Source of the DNA: Spirochaetota bacterium
GTDB taxonomy: Bacteria > Spirochaetota > Spirochaetia > SPDA01 > JAJSAL01
Direction of reading: 5' to 3'
Length of the DNA: 64,000 nucleotides
Assembly: GCA_024274705.1 (NCBI GenBank)
Contig: JAJSAL010000173.1
Location: forward strand, 1-64,000
The notes under the pieces were generated by a model. That model made no database searches. It saw nothing but the letters and a program-made list of their open reading frames with translations, and was not told where the DNA came from. The position numbers and the translations under genes were made by a program. Positions within the stretch are counted from its first letter, which is position 1. Each line of letters begins with the position of its first letter. Positions 51,376 through 62,000 of the stretch are shown here, one piece after another.

Positions 51376-53115
51376 ATGCACGGCGTTTTTGGTAAAATTC
51401 TTGAGATAGACTGTACCAGGAAGCAATTTCATGAGCAGCCCCTGGATGACAGGGTGTATGAACAGTACATCGGTGGTAAAGGACTTGGTGCATGGCTGCT
51501 GCTACAGAGGAATCCGGAAGGGGTGGATCCACTGTCACCGGATAACCACCTGATTTTTGTCACCGGGCCTGCCTGTGGGTTCGGTATCTGGGGGGCCAAC
51601 AGGTATGCGGTGATCACCAAATCTCCCCTTACGGGCGTGTTCTGCGAAGCCTATTCCGGGGGCAAAGCGTTCCTGCAGCTTGCCCGTTCCGGGTACGATG
51701 CCCTGGTCATCCGGGGAGCCCTGGATTCGTGGCATTATCTGGAGATACGAAACGGCTCCGTAAGGTTTAAAGACGCCGGAACCCTCACGGGAAAAGACAG
51801 TTTTGAAACAGAGAAGATGCTGAGAGAGGAGTATACATCAGAAAAGCCCGCTGTTCTCACCATTGGTCCTGCAGGAGAAAACCTGGTCAAGTTTGCCTAC
51901 ATCAATAACGACTTCGGAAGATGTGCGGGAAGGGCCGGGACCGGTACTGTGATGGGAAGCAAGAAGATAAAAGCCCTTGTGGTTATCGGGGATACGGAGA
52001 AAGAGGCCTTCGATCCGGAGGGTTTGAGAGAATACAAACGGTTCCGTCTTGAAAACGGCAGGGATCACAGCAGTACAAAGGCGTACAAAGCCTCGGGTAC
52101 TCCCCTCGTAGTAGACATAACCACAAAAGTGGAGGCATTTCCTTCACGGTACTGGTCTGAAGGGACGGTTAAGCACGTGGAAAAGATCAATGCATCCGCT
52201 CTCCATACTCTGTGCAGGGTGAAGCAGAAATCGTGCCTGTATTGTTTTATCGCCTGTACACGAGGCACCACTGTTACCAGCGGCAGGCACGAGGGACTGG
52301 AAACTGACGGTCCGGAGTATGAAACAATCAATGCCTTCGGGGGGCTCAATCTTGTTGACGATATCCGGGAAATCGCTTATTTAAACGATCTTTGCGACCG
52401 GCTGGGAGTGGACACCATAACCGCGGGGAACGTCACGGCCTTTGCCGTAGAGGCATCTAAGTCGGGTAAGATTCCGTTTGAAATCGATTACGGTGATGTG
52501 GACAGGATAGCCGAACTTCTCAAAATGATTGCCTCACGTGAAGGCATTGGGAATCTCCTTGCCGAGGGAGTCCGGACCGCGGCACAGGAACTGGGCATGG
52601 AGGAACGGGCGATCCATGTAAAGGGGCTGGAACCACCGGGATACGACCCCCGGTACCTGCAGGGTATGGGCTTAGGATATGCCGTTTCCGACCGGGGAGC
52701 CTGCCACCTCCGGACCACCTTCTACAAACCGGAACTGGCCGGGCTTATCGACCCGCAGACAAATAAAGGAAAAGCGGAGATGCTCCTGGAGTACGAGGAC
52801 CGGCTTGCTATCTATGACACCCTTATCCTCTGCAGGTTTTTCCGGGACATGATCTACTGGGATGAACTGGGTACCATTATCCGGGGAACCATGGGTCTCG
52901 ACCTGAAGGAAGGGGATATGAAGCAGATTTCCCGAACCATCGCCCTTACGATCCGGGAGTTCAATGTAAGGGAAGGGATGACCCCTGAGGATGATGCCCT
53001 CCCTCCCTGGTTTTTTACAAATACCCTGGGAAAGAATAAGTATATTCTCGAAAAAGGCAGGTTTCAGGAACTGGTGGACGACTATTACCGCCTCCGGGGC
53101 TTTTCAGGGAAGTAA
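51376..53115 (+). CDS. Aldehyde:ferredoxin oxidoreductase (tungsten enzyme family)
   Basis: A 579-aa AOR-family enzyme, which oxidises aldehydes to acids with ferredoxin, or runs in reverse at low potential. The N-terminal domain (GKGLGAWLLL, ITKSPLTGVFCEAYSGG, NNDFGRCAGRAGTGTVMGSKK) binds the tungstopterin. The [4Fe-4S] ligands are SCLYCFIACTRG plus a later cysteine in LILCRFF, matching the C-x2-C-x3-C...C pattern. The GLEPPGYDPR and SDRGACHLR blocks flank the active site. Length is slightly short of the ~605-aa archaeal type. Its promoter carries the operator shared with the aldehyde dehydrogenase and Hdr operons. Confidence 0.9.
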   Translation: MHGVFGKILEIDCTRKQFHEQPLDDRVYEQYIGGKGLGAWLLLQRNPEGVDPLSPDNHLIFVTGPACGFGIWGANRYAVITKSPLTGVFCEAYSGGKAFLQLARSGYDALVIRGALDSWHYLEIRNGSVRFKDAGTLTGKDSFETEKMLREEYTSEKPAVLTIGPAGENLVKFAYINNDFGRCAGRAGTGTVMGSKKIKALVVIGDTEKEAFDPEGLREYKRFRLENGRDHSSTKAYKASGTPLVVDITTKVEAFPSRYWSEGTVKHVEKINASALHTLCRVKQKSCLYCFIACTRGTTVTSGRHEGLETDGPEYETINAFGGLNLVDDIREIAYLNDLCDRLGVDTITAGNVTAFAVEASKSGKIPFEIDYGDVDRIAELLKMIASREGIGNLLAEGVRTAAQELGMEERAIHVKGLEPPGYDPRYLQGMGLGYAVSDRGACHLRTTFYKPELAGLIDPQTNKGKAEMLLEYEDRLAIYDTLILCRFFRDMIYWDELGTIIRGTMGLDLKEGDMKQISRTIALTIREFNVREGMTPEDDALPPWFFTNTLGKNKYILEKGRFQELVDDYYRLRGFSGK

Positions 53116-53169
53116 TTCTTCCTATTTGTTATCTTCTTTTTTATCGATTACCCATGCTGCCCACGCGTG

Positions 53170-53577
53170 CTACCCTTCGGTCAACTCTGTCAGCACCTTT
53201 CCCGAAGAAACAGGGTGGAGAAACGCGATTTTATTTCCGTGGCTTCCTTCCCTGGGTGTATCATCGATCATCCGGATGTTGTTCTTCTGTAACCCCGCGA
53301 TCTCGTCGATAATATTGTCCGTGTTGAAAGAGAGGTGGTGCAGTCCCGGCCCTTTCTTTGCGATATGTTTCGCTACCGGCCCCTCAGGAGACGTGGATTC
53401 CAGCAGTTCAATTTTCACTTCTCCCACTTTGAACACAGCGATTTTCACTTTCTGATCAGGTATTTCCTCGATTCCTATGAATTCGAGTTTGAGGACATCC
53501 CGGTAAAAGGGGATGTGTTCGTCCAGTGAGTCAACGGCAATGCCGATGTGATCGATCCTCTTAATCATCTTCTTCAC
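53170..53577 (-). CDS. mce: Methylmalonyl-CoA epimerase
   Basis: A 135-aa glyoxalase/VOC-fold enzyme interconverting (2R)- and (2S)-methylmalonyl-CoA. Metal ligands are visible in RIDHIGIAVDS (His), GLHHLSFNTDN (His) and the C-terminal IAFLHP region; the LLESTSPEGPVAKHI stretch is typical of Mce. It overlaps meaB by 17 bp and ends the mutase operon. Confidence 0.92.
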   Translation of the reverse strand: MKKMIKRIDHIGIAVDSLDEHIPFYRDVLKLEFIGIEEIPDQKVKIAVFKVGEVKIELLESTSPEGPVAKHIAKKGPGLHHLSFNTDNIIDEIAGLQKNNIRMIDDTPREGSHGNKIAFLHPVSSGKVLTELTEG

Positions 53578-54514
53578 ACTCCTTTAAAAAGGTTTGAATC
53601 TTGTCATTGATAAATGCGTAGGGTTTTACCTCTTTCCTGTAAATCATATCGATCCAGGTGTCCAGGTTTTTAGAAAGCTCGAAATGTACGTCCAGCATCT
53701 CGTGTACTTTGTAGGAGAAAATAGCGGTGATGTGTTTTTTTACCCGTTCTTTACGTTTGTCCTCGAGGCATCCGTTTTCACACAGCTGTTCGTAGTATTC
53801 ATAGATCGTGTCCAGAAGAGCATCGATACCGTCATCGGTCCTTGCGGATACCAGGGCGACGGGATGAGGCGTACTCCCGGGTGCCTGTATGGCCAGAACA
53901 TACTCAATCTCGGATTTCAGTCGCTCCGCACCGTCTATATCCTTTTTATTCACCACAAAGACATCGCCGATTTCCATGATGCCCGCCTTCATCATTTGGA
54001 TCTCGTCTCCCAGACCGGGAACCAGTACGAGGAGCACAATGTCCGTAAGCTGGATAACCTCTATCTCCGATTGTCCTACCCCGATTGTTTCCACGAGAAT
54101 CGTTTCAAAGCCTGCCGCATCCAGGATTTTGATGGTATCGCCCGTAGCAGGCGAGATGCCTCCCAGGTGTCCCCGGGTTGCCATGGAGCGGATGAATACA
54201 CCCGGGTCGTCGGCGTGTTTCTGCATTCTTAAACGGTCACCTAAAAATGCGCCCCCGGAAAACGGGGAGGACGGGTCCACTGCGACTACCGCAACGGAAT
54301 GCCCCTTCTCTCTTTCCCGCTGTATCAGCCTGTTTACCAGGGTGCTCTTGCCGCTGCCGGGAGGGCCGGTGATTCCCCACACCCGGGCCCGTCCGGTATG
54401 GGGATGCACTTCATCTATCAGCTGTTCCTTTCCGGCCTCATCGTTCTCGATAATGGTAATCGCCCTTGCGATGGCCCGGATGTCCTGTGCGATCAGTTTC
54501 TCAACGACTTCCAT
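53561..54514 (-). CDS. meaB: Methylmalonyl-CoA mutase-associated GTPase MeaB
   Basis: A 317-aa P-loop G3E GTPase that protects and reloads the B12 mutase. Walker A is GPPGSGKSTLVNRLI, the switch regions include AVDPSSPFSGGAFLGDRLRM, ETIGVGQSE supplies motif III, and NKKD is the guanine specificity motif. Its length and C-terminal dimerisation arm are normal. It follows the B12-binding subunit by 9 bp and overlaps mce, so it is dedicated to the mutase encoded upstream. Confidence 0.95.
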   Translation of the reverse strand: MEVVEKLIAQDIRAIARAITIIENDEAGKEQLIDEVHPHTGRARVWGITGPPGSGKSTLVNRLIQREREKGHSVAVVAVDPSSPFSGGAFLGDRLRMQKHADDPGVFIRSMATRGHLGGISPATGDTIKILDAAGFETILVETIGVGQSEIEVIQLTDIVLLVLVPGLGDEIQMMKAGIMEIGDVFVVNKKDIDGAERLKSEIEYVLAIQAPGSTPHPVALVSARTDDGIDALLDTIYEYYEQLCENGCLEDKRKERVKKHITAIFSYKVHEMLDVHFELSKNLDTWIDMIYRKEVKPYAFINDKIQTFLKECEEDD

Positions 54515-54523
54515 CGGGACTTC

Positions 54524-54922
54524 TCAGCCTGTATTAATGGACTCGATAAAACGGGTAATGTCCTCGATGTTGGCACCGGGAGTGAAGATTGCCTGTACTC
54601 CAATCTCTTTTAGGGAAGGGATATCATCTTCAGGAATGATTCCGCCGCCGAACACGACAATGTCATCGATATGCTTCTCTTTAAGGAGGTTCAGAACTTT
54701 GGCAAAGAGTTCGTTATGCGCTCCGGACAGGAGACTCAGGCCTATAAAGTCCACATCTTCCTGGATAGCTGTTGTGACGATGGAGGATGGAGTCTGACGG
54801 ATACCGGTATATATCACTTCGTACCCCGCATCCTTTAAAGCCCGGGCAATGTACTTGGCTCCCCTGTCATGGCCGTCGAGACCCGGTTTGGCAATCAATA
54901 TTCGCTTTTTTTTCTCTTTCAT
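54524..54922 (-). CDS. mcmA2: Methylmalonyl-CoA mutase small (B12-binding) subunit
   Basis: A 132-aa stand-alone cobalamin-binding domain. The base-off/His-on motif is present as [12 protein letters not shown] (DxHxxG), followed by SLLSGAH and the GGGIIPEDD loop that accommodates the nucleotide tail. It pairs with the catalytic subunit encoded just upstream, as in other split-subunit mutases. ATG 54922 with GGAG upstream is preferred to the ORF-track start 54934. Confidence 0.95.
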   Translation of the reverse strand: MKEKKKRILIAKPGLDGHDRGAKYIARALKDAGYEVIYTGIRQTPSSIVTTAIQEDVDFIGLSLLSGAHNELFAKVLNLLKEKHIDDIVVFGGGIIPEDDIPSLKEIGVQAIFTPGANIEDITRFIESINTG

Positions 54923-54937
54923 GGTGATCTCCATAGA

Positions 54938-56611
54938 CTACACAACAATTATTTCCTGAAATTCCCCGAACTCCTGTTTCAGAACAGTGCATATTTCTTC
55001 GATGGTTGCATAAGCTTTTACCGCGTCGAGAATATAAGGCATGAGGTTCCGGGAACTCTCCTGTGCGCCCTTACGCAGGTTTTCCAGGGAGTCTTTTACC
55101 TTCCCGTCGTCCCGGGTTTTCTTTACGTTTTCCAGTTTCTGAATCTGGATATCCCGGATTGACGGATTGACCCTGGGAAGACCTCTCAGCGGCGGTTCTT
55201 CTATATAGAATTTATTCAGACCGATCACCACCTGTTCTCCTGAAGCAATCCTGATCTGGTACTGGTACGCGGCGTCCTGGATCTCTTTCTGCACGTACCC
55301 CTTTTCGATCGCCCGGATCATGCCTCCCATGTTTTCGATTTTTTCAATGTACTCCCAGGCTTTCTCACACATCCCGTCGGTAAGGGCTTCCACGTAGTAT
55401 GAGCCGCCTAATGGATCCACCGTTTGTGCCGCCCCTGATTCATACGCCAGGATCTGCTGTGTTCTTAAAGCTATCCTCACCGATTCCTCCGGAGGAAGGG
55501 AGAGGGCTTCTTCTTTCGAGTTTGTGTGCAAGCTCTGGGTTCCCCCGAGTACCGCGGCCAGGGCCTGGATAGCCACCCGGATAATATTGTTATCCGGCTG
55601 TTGGGCTGTAAGGACGGATCCGCTGGTTTGCGTGTGAAACCGGAGCATCATCGACTTCGATTTCTTCGCGTCGAACTTCTCTTTCATGATCCTTGCCCAT
55701 AGTCTTCTGGCAGCCCTGAACTTTGCCACTTCTTCGAACAGGTCGTTGCCGGAGCAGAAGAAAAACTAGAGCCTCCCGGCGAAATCATCTATGTCCAGAC
55801 CAATCCCCACAGCATTCTTCACGTACTCGATCCCGTCTGCCAGGGTGAATGCGATCTCCTGTACAGCCGTAGATCCGGCTTCCCGGATGTGATACCCGGA
55901 TATGCTTATGGTATTCCACTGGGGTACCTCCCTGGAGCAGTACTCGAAAATGTTGTTTACGATCCGCATGGACGGCTCCGGCGGAAAAATGTAGGTCCCC
56001 CGGGCAACATACTCTTTCAGGATGTCGTTCTGCACGGTCCCCCGGATCTTTTCCTTTGAAACGCCCTGTTTTTCCGCTACAGCGATGTACATAGCCAGGA
56101 GGATCGCCGCAGGTGAGTTGATGGTCATGGATGTGGACACTTTGTCCAGGGGAATGCCGTCGAAGAGGACTTCCATATCGTGTAGGGAATCGATGGCCAC
56201 CCCCACTTTTCCCACTTCTCCTTCACACAGCGGGTTGTCGGAATTCAAGCCGATCTGGGTCGGCAGGTCGAAGGCAATGGAAAGGCCTGTCTGGCCCTGG
56301 TCTAAGAGGAATTTATACCTCTGGTTTGATTCCTCGGCTGTGCCGAAACCGGCGTACTGGCGCATGGTCCAGAACCGTCCGCGGTACATGGTGGGTTGTA
56401 TCCCACGGGTGAAAGGATATTCCCCGGGGAAGCCCAGGTATTCCATGTACTCTTCGTCGGTTGTGATGGAAGGCAGGTACACCCGTTCAACAGGAAGGCC
56501 CGAGGTGTTGCAAAACGTTTCCTCCCGCTCGGGAAACCTGTCGGTTACTTTTTTAACGGTTGTATTCTGCCACCGTTCTTTTTCCTGGTCCAGAAATTGC
56601 TTATCCGGCAC
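54938..56611 (-). CDS. mcmA1: Methylmalonyl-CoA mutase large subunit, interrupted by an in-frame TAG
   Basis: The catalytic subunit (~557 codons) is read as two ORFs, 55766-56671 and 54938-55729, in one frame. The only defect is a TAG (55766-55768, codon 282) between FAGRL and FFF, where the family has Ser or a small residue (RLSFFF). Reading continues in frame ([17 protein letters not shown]) with full similarity to the end. Substrate residues fit methylmalonyl-CoA, not isobutyryl-CoA: Tyr76 in TMYRGR and Arg204 in KEYVARGTY; His241 lies in [12 protein letters not shown] 56611 with AAGGAGG upstream is the start. It could be a nonsense mutation, a sequencing error or a read-through codon. Other genes here end in TAG, so wholesale reassignment is unlikely. 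Confidence 0.85.
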
Positions 56612-56624
56612 TTTTATAGCCTCC

Positions 56625-57995
56625 TTACTGACTCCAGATCTCCTCGTCCTTAGGTACCGGTGCATCTTCATTGAACAGGCCGATTCTAGCGATGTTGAGA
56701 AGATGGGTATAGGTAAGGTTTTCGGAGATGCTGTTGTTTCCCCAGGAACCGCACCCTAAGGTAGTGGTTGGGGCAAATCCGTTTTTGAAACTTCCTCCTG
56801 TACTTGTAGAGGAAACCTGGTTCACCGTGAGCCGGCTTATAGGAAGTACTGTGCCGGCGTATTCTATATGCTCCCGGTTGTTGGAATGAATCGCAACGGT
56901 GTGACCGATGCCGTCCAGGAGAAGGTTGGTGTGGGCTATTTCAACCGCATCTTCGAAGGATGTATAAGGAAGAATAGTCAGGACGGGACACATTTTCTCC
57001 TTGCAGAGCAGGTCGGCGGATCCAGGTCCCCTGGCTTTAAGAAGAAGCACCCGTGTTGCCTCCGGAACGGCTACCCCCGCAAGGGTGCACACAGTCTGGA
57101 CGGATTGACCGACCACCTCTTTGTTCATAATTCCGTCTTCGGTAAAAATAGCTCGGCGGAATTTGTCGAGTTCTGCTTCATCGTCGCTGTAATAAGCTCC
57201 GCTCTTTTTAAAGATGTCTACCACTTCATCGAGTTTTTCCTCCGGGGCCAGTACGCACTGTTCCCCGGTACAGATAATGCCGTTGTCAAATATTCTCCCT
57301 GTTATGATTTTATCCACGGCAGGTTTAATCTCCACGTCCCGGTCGATGATCACCTGAACATTACCCGCCCCGACACCGAAGGAAGGCTTTCCGCTGGAGT
57401 AGGATGCTTTGACGACACCCATACCGCCGGTGGCTATAATTACGTCTACCGCCCTCATCAGTTCGTTGGTGAGATCCAGGGAGGGCTCTTCGATGATCTG
57501 GAGCAGATGTTCCGGCGCCCCGAGCTTCCGGAATTCTTCGTTGATAAGGTCGATCGTATAGGTACCGCATTTCTTGGCCCTGGGGTGGGGCGCTACGATT
57601 CCTGCGTTTCTCCCTTTGAGGACGAACATGGCATTGCACATGGGGGTAACGATAGGATTGGTACAGGGCGTTACCATAGCTACAACTCCCACAGGTTTGG
57701 CTACGTAGATGATTCCCTTCTCTTCATCCCGGTCTATAATGCCCACGGATTTTTTTCCTTTAAGACTGTTCCAGATAATCCGCGGTTTCCCCTTGTTTTT
57801 AAGGACTTTGTCTTCGTACACCCCCATGCGGGATTCATCCACGGCCATCCGTGCCAGCTCTTCCGCGTTGTCGTGCACCGTTTTCCCCACTATGCGGACA
57901 AGCCGGTCTACCTGTTCCTGTGAATACGATTCAAATTCTTTTTGTGCTGCTTTTGCTTTTGAGACCAGATCTGCGATGTATTCCTTGCCGCTCAT
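56625..57995 (-). CDS. CoA-acylating aldehyde dehydrogenase (EutE/PduP/AdhE-N type)
   Basis: A 456-aa enzyme converting an aldehyde, CoA and NAD+ to acyl-CoA and NADH, or the reverse. The catalytic cysteine is in [16 protein letters not shown]-binding residues are in [36 protein letters not shown], and the C-terminal [28 protein letters not shown] block is diagnostic of the acylating subgroup. It has no microcompartment-targeting N-terminal helix and no shell genes are near. It is the first gene of the mutase operon, 13 bp before the mutase start, behind an operator-controlled promoter with an ~80-nt leader and GGGAGG just before the ATG. Confidence 0.9.
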   Translation of the reverse strand: MSGKEYIADLVSKAKAAQKEFESYSQEQVDRLVRIVGKTVHDNAEELARMAVDESRMGVYEDKVLKNKGKPRIIWNSLKGKKSVGIIDRDEEKGIIYVAKPVGVVAMVTPCTNPIVTPMCNAMFVLKGRNAGIVAPHPRAKKCGTYTIDLINEEFRKLGAPEHLLQIIEEPSLDLTNELMRAVDVIIATGGMGVVKASYSSGKPSFGVGAGNVQVIIDRDVEIKPAVDKIITGRIFDNGIICTGEQCVLAPEEKLDEVVDIFKKSGAYYSDDEAELDKFRRAIFTEDGIMNKEVVGQSVQTVCTLAGVAVPEATRVLLLKARGPGSADLLCKEKMCPVLTILPYTSFEDAVEIAHTNLLLDGIGHTVAIHSNNREHIEYAGTVLPISRLTVNQVSSTSTGGSFKNGFAPTTTLGCGSWGNNSISENLTYTHLLNIARIGLFNEDAPVPKDEEIWSQ

Positions 57996-58084
57996 GACCT
58001 CCCCCTTTATTATAGTAGAGATGTACCCGTACTTCGCAGGGGTGTGGCAACGGACGATTCAACCAGGAAGCCGGGGTTCGGAGA

Positions 58085-58113
58085 AGTATATTATAATTGT
58101 ATACAATATGCAA
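58085..58113 (-). promoter_or_regulatory. Promoter and operator of the aldehyde dehydrogenase/mutase operon
   Basis: On the minus strand TTGCAT, 17 bp, TATACT. The operator TGTATACAATATGCA (plus strand, 58098-58112) is identical to the sites at 41461 and 50544. The predicted start is near 58078, giving a leader of about 80 nt before ATG 57995. Confidence 0.72.
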
Positions 58114-58216
58114 ATATTTTTTTTAATGAAACACTCACGAAAGGTTCCCTTTCCGGCATGGTTACAACGGGCCGAAGAAGCAATCCCGCTGATCGTTCTT
58201 TGGTGATGTAAACGCT

Positions 58217-58837
58217 TCATTTCAACAGTGTTGTCAAAAAACTCTCAATGTACTCAGGTTGAATAACCGAAATATTATTCCGGGATTCTATTCTGTCTCC
58301 ACCGTAGATCAGCATACCTTCACCGGACAGACCGGATTTTGGAATGATGTTGTTGAAATATCGGATATTGCCGAAGAAATCGGGATGAATGGTTTCTGCG
58401 GATTTAATTTCTATGGGAAATGGCCGGCCACCGATTTCATACACGATATCGACCTCGTTCCCTTTGCTGTCACGGTAAAAATATAAATTATCAGGCAGGG
58501 CCCTGTTATATCGGAATTTAAGAATTTCTCCCACAACCAGGTTTTCAAAAAGATTCCCCTTTAATGGGTGATTTTCCACATGTTCTTTTTTTTCTAGTCC
58601 CAGCAGCCTCGCCGCAAGACCAGTGTCATAAAAATAGAGCTTCGGTGATTTCACCAGTCTCTTCGACATGTTTACATGATAGGGTTTTAATAGATAAACA
58701 ACGAAGCTGGCCTGGAGCAATGTCAGCCATTCGGATGCTGTTGTGTAGGAAATACCAGTATCATTCCCAAGGCTTGAAAGATTAACTATCTGTCCTACTC
58801 TCCCCGCGCATAATCGAAGGAATTTCTCAAATAACAA
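58217..58837 (-). pseudogene. DUF4143 ATPase fragment lacking its P-loop half
   Basis: A 206-aa open frame corresponds only to the C-terminal half of an AAA/DUF4143 protein: LCAGRVGQIVNLSSLGNDTGIS winged helix, LYFYDTGLAARLLGL, and the nuclease-like NEVDIVYEI ... FPIEIKSAETI end. Upstream codons (...PLTPYYKTCLRN) remain in frame for a short distance and then a stop appears; no Walker A segment exists. It is a 5'-truncated relative of the ATPase at 25123, though not a close copy. Confidence 0.7.
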
Positions 58838-59001
58838 CAGGATATTTCGTAAACAGGTCTTGTAATACGGTGTTAATGGTCCTGGGAATCTTCTTTTTCA
58901 CACGTTCGATTCCTCACCGAACAGATTGCAGAATTATTCTTCAAATTGTACTAATTCTTTGACTCAAAGTCAACACGTATCCCCTTCAGTACAATCTGAG
59001 C

Positions 59002-59031
59002 AAAAAAACCCCCGGCCGAAAAGACCGGGGG
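59002..59031 (-). terminator. Rho-independent terminator of the PFOR gene
   Basis: On the minus strand CCCCCGG, a short loop, CCGGGGG, then seven T. It lies 22 bp after the stop of the pyruvate:ferredoxin oxidoreductase gene. It is the strongest intrinsic terminator in the window. Confidence 0.9.
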
Positions 59032-59053
59032 TGTAATAGTCTTCCAGGTAAAC

Positions 59054-62000
59054 CTAAATTGGTTTTTCCGCAAGGTACTTATACATCTTGTACTGAGTTT
59101 CGATATCTCTCCGTACCTGCCCGAGGAATTTTTCCGCCTTTTCCGGTTTAGTCTGCCTTAAAGACCTGAACCGGAGTTCGTTGTACATGTAGTCCGCCAC
59201 ATCCGTACTTGGTTCTTTTGAGTCCAGGATAAGGGGGTTTTTCCCTTCCTTGGCAAGAGCAGGGTTGTACCGGAAGAGAGGCCACATGCCGGAAGTAACG
59301 GCGGCTTTCTGCTGATCCATTCCCTTTGTCATGTTGATGCCGTGGGCAATACAGTGGCTGTAGGCGATAATGATGGATGGTCCGTCGTATGCTTCGGCTT
59401 CCAGGAATGCCTTTATTGTCTGAATGCGATTATATCCCATGGCTATTCTGGCGACGTACACGTAGCCGTAGCTCATCATCATCATCCCGAGATCTTTCTT
59501 ATTCAGAGCTTTTCCGCCTGCAGCGAACTTCGCAATGGCCCCGGTGGGGGTAGCCTTGGACATCTGTCCGCCGGTGTTGGAATACACTTCCGTGTCCATA
59601 ACCAGGGCATTCACGTTTCTACCCGAGGCCATAACGTGATCCAAACCTCCGTACCCGATATCGTACGCCCAGCCGTCCCCGCCCAGGGTCCATACAGACC
59701 GTTTAATAAGGGCGTCTGCCAGGCTTAACAGGTCTTTTGCTTCGGGAGAAGTGCTTTTTTCACAGGCTGTTTTCAGGTCTGCCACCCATACCCTCTGCTG
59801 TTCGATCTCTTTCTGTTCACTTTGAGGATTATCAAGGATCTTCTGACATAGTTCCATATCCAGCTTGGCACCTGCATCGTCCTTGAGGGTGTTAAGGAGT
59901 TCCCGCGCGAAGGTATTCTGTTTGTCCGCAGTAAGCCGGAACCCGAGACCGAACTCAGCGGCATCTTCGAACAGGGAGTTCGACCAGGCAGGTCCTCTGC
60001 CGTCTTCCCGGGTGGTGTACGGTGTTGTCGGCAGGTTTCCGCCGTATATGGAGGAACACCCGGTGGCGTTGGCTATGATCGCCCTGTCTCCGAAGAGCTG
60101 GGAGAGGAGCTTGACATAGGGTGTTTCGCCGCATCCCGCGCATGCCCCTGAGAATTCGAACAGCGGCTGCAGCAGCTGGGTTCCCTTTGTGGTTTTTCTG
60201 TTGATGAGGGAGGGATCAGTATTCGGTATGGAAAGGAAATAGTCCCAGTTTTTCGTTTCCTGTTCCCTCAAGTCGTGCTGAGGTTCCATGTTAATAGCTT
60301 TTTTATCGGTTTTTTCACCTTGTACCTTCTCGTAAGCCGGACATATGTGCACACAACCGCCGCAGCCTGTACAGTCTTCCGGTGCTACCTGGATGGTCAT
60401 TTTGAGCCCTGCAAAATCTTTCCCTTTGGCATCAGTACTCTTGAATGTTTGGGGTGCTTTATCCAGGTGTTTCGGATCGTACGCTTTCATCCGGATGACA
60501 CCGTGAGGACACACGGCGGAGCAGTCTCCGCACTGAATACAGATTTCCGGTTCCCAGACCGGGATGTGTTCGGCGATATTTCGCTTTTCATATTTCGTGG
60601 TCCCAGTGGGATAGGTACCGTCATCGGGTAGTTTTGAAGTGGGTATCCTGTTTCCCCTGCCGGCAATGATCTCACCGGTTACGGATTTAACGAAATCCGG
60701 AGCACTGCCGGGGACCGGGTCCTTCATGTGGAGGTTTCCCCGGGTCTCTGCAGGATACTCCACCTGAACAATCTTATCGGTAGCCCCGTCTATAGCGGCA
60801 ATGTTCCTGTCTACGATGTCCTGGCCTTTTTTGCCGTAGGTCTTTTTAACTGTCGTTTTAATAAGATCCAGAGCTTCCTCTTTCGGCAGGAAACCGGATA
60901 TCAAAAAGAACGCAGTCTGCATAATAACATTGATCCTGTTCCCAAGCCCAACATCTTCCGCGATTTTAATGGCGTCGATGATATAGAACTTCAACTCTTT
61001 GACGATAATTTGATTCTGTACCTCCACCGGCAGCTCTTCCCATATCTGATCTTTAGCGTAGTGGGTTGTGAGGAGAAATGTTCCGCCTTTCTCTGCGTAC
61101 TTCAGCATATCGTATTTTTCGATGAAGCTGAAATTGTGACATGCCACGAACTGGGCTTTCTGAATGAGGTAAGCACTCTTTATCGGTTTTTTTCCGAACC
61201 GGAGGTGGGAAACCGTAACGGCTCCTGCTTTCTTGGAATCGTAAACAAAGTACCCCTGGGCCCAGTTGTCCGTGGCTTCTCCAATAATTTTGATGGAGTT
61301 CTTGTTCGCCCCGACAGTGCCGTCGGAACCAAGACCGAAGAACATAGCCTGGTGGAGTCCCTCGCCGTCGATTACCCATTCCGGGTCCCATTCCAGGCTG
61401 TCTCCGTTCAAGTCATCGATAATTCCTACGGAAAAATGATTCTTCGGTTTATCATTGCCAAGATTATCGAACACACTCTTTACCATGGCAGGAGTGATCC
61501 CGTGGTCGGAAAGGCCAAGGCCGTACCGGCCGCCTACGATTTTCGGATAACTCTTGAACTTGGAGTCTCCGTTACTCATCACTTCACCGAAAGCGGTCCG
61601 TACATCTTCATACAGAGGCTCCCCGATGGCTCCCGGTTCCTTGGTCATGTCCAGGACGGCGATCCTTTTCACCGATGACGGGAGTGCTTCTACCATGTGG
61701 CTCGCAGAGAAAGGACGGTAGAGCCGGACTTTGAGAATCCCCAGTTTTTCCCCTTTTAAGCTTAAGTAATCGACTGTTTCCTCAACAGTATCCGCAGTGG
61801 AACCCATAAGGATGATTACCTTCTCAGCGTCCGGTGCTCCGACATAATCGAACAGATGGTACTGCCTGCCAGTGAGTTCCGCGAACCGGTCCATTGCCTT
61901 CTGCACAATTCCCGGTGCTGCGCGGTAATACTTGTTGACTGTTTCCCGGGCTGCAAAGAACACGTCCGGATTCTGACTGGTGCCGCGGATACTGGGATGC

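Noticed and set aside
41481-53115. Benzoyl-CoA reductase (BamB-I) cluster suggested by AOR plus Hdr
   Set aside because: The AOR gene is in a separate transcription unit from the Hdr genes, and no aromatic-ring pathway genes are present. The context is methylmalonyl-CoA, so BamB is not supported.
55766-55768. Genome-wide TAG reassignment or pyrrolysine
   Set aside because: Other genes in the window end in TAG (subunit F, DUF4143 ATPase, GlpA). No Pyl genes are visible, and the family position is Ser, not Lys-like.
54938-56611. Isobutyryl-CoA mutase instead of methylmalonyl-CoA mutase
   Set aside because: Tyr76 and Arg204 match the methylmalonyl-CoA type; isobutyryl-CoA mutases carry Phe and Gln at these positions.
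58124-58206. 26-codon plus-strand frame (MKHSRKVPF...)
   Set aside because: Looks protein-like but has no ribosome-binding site and no continuation. It may be a truncated gene, but the evidence is too thin to list.
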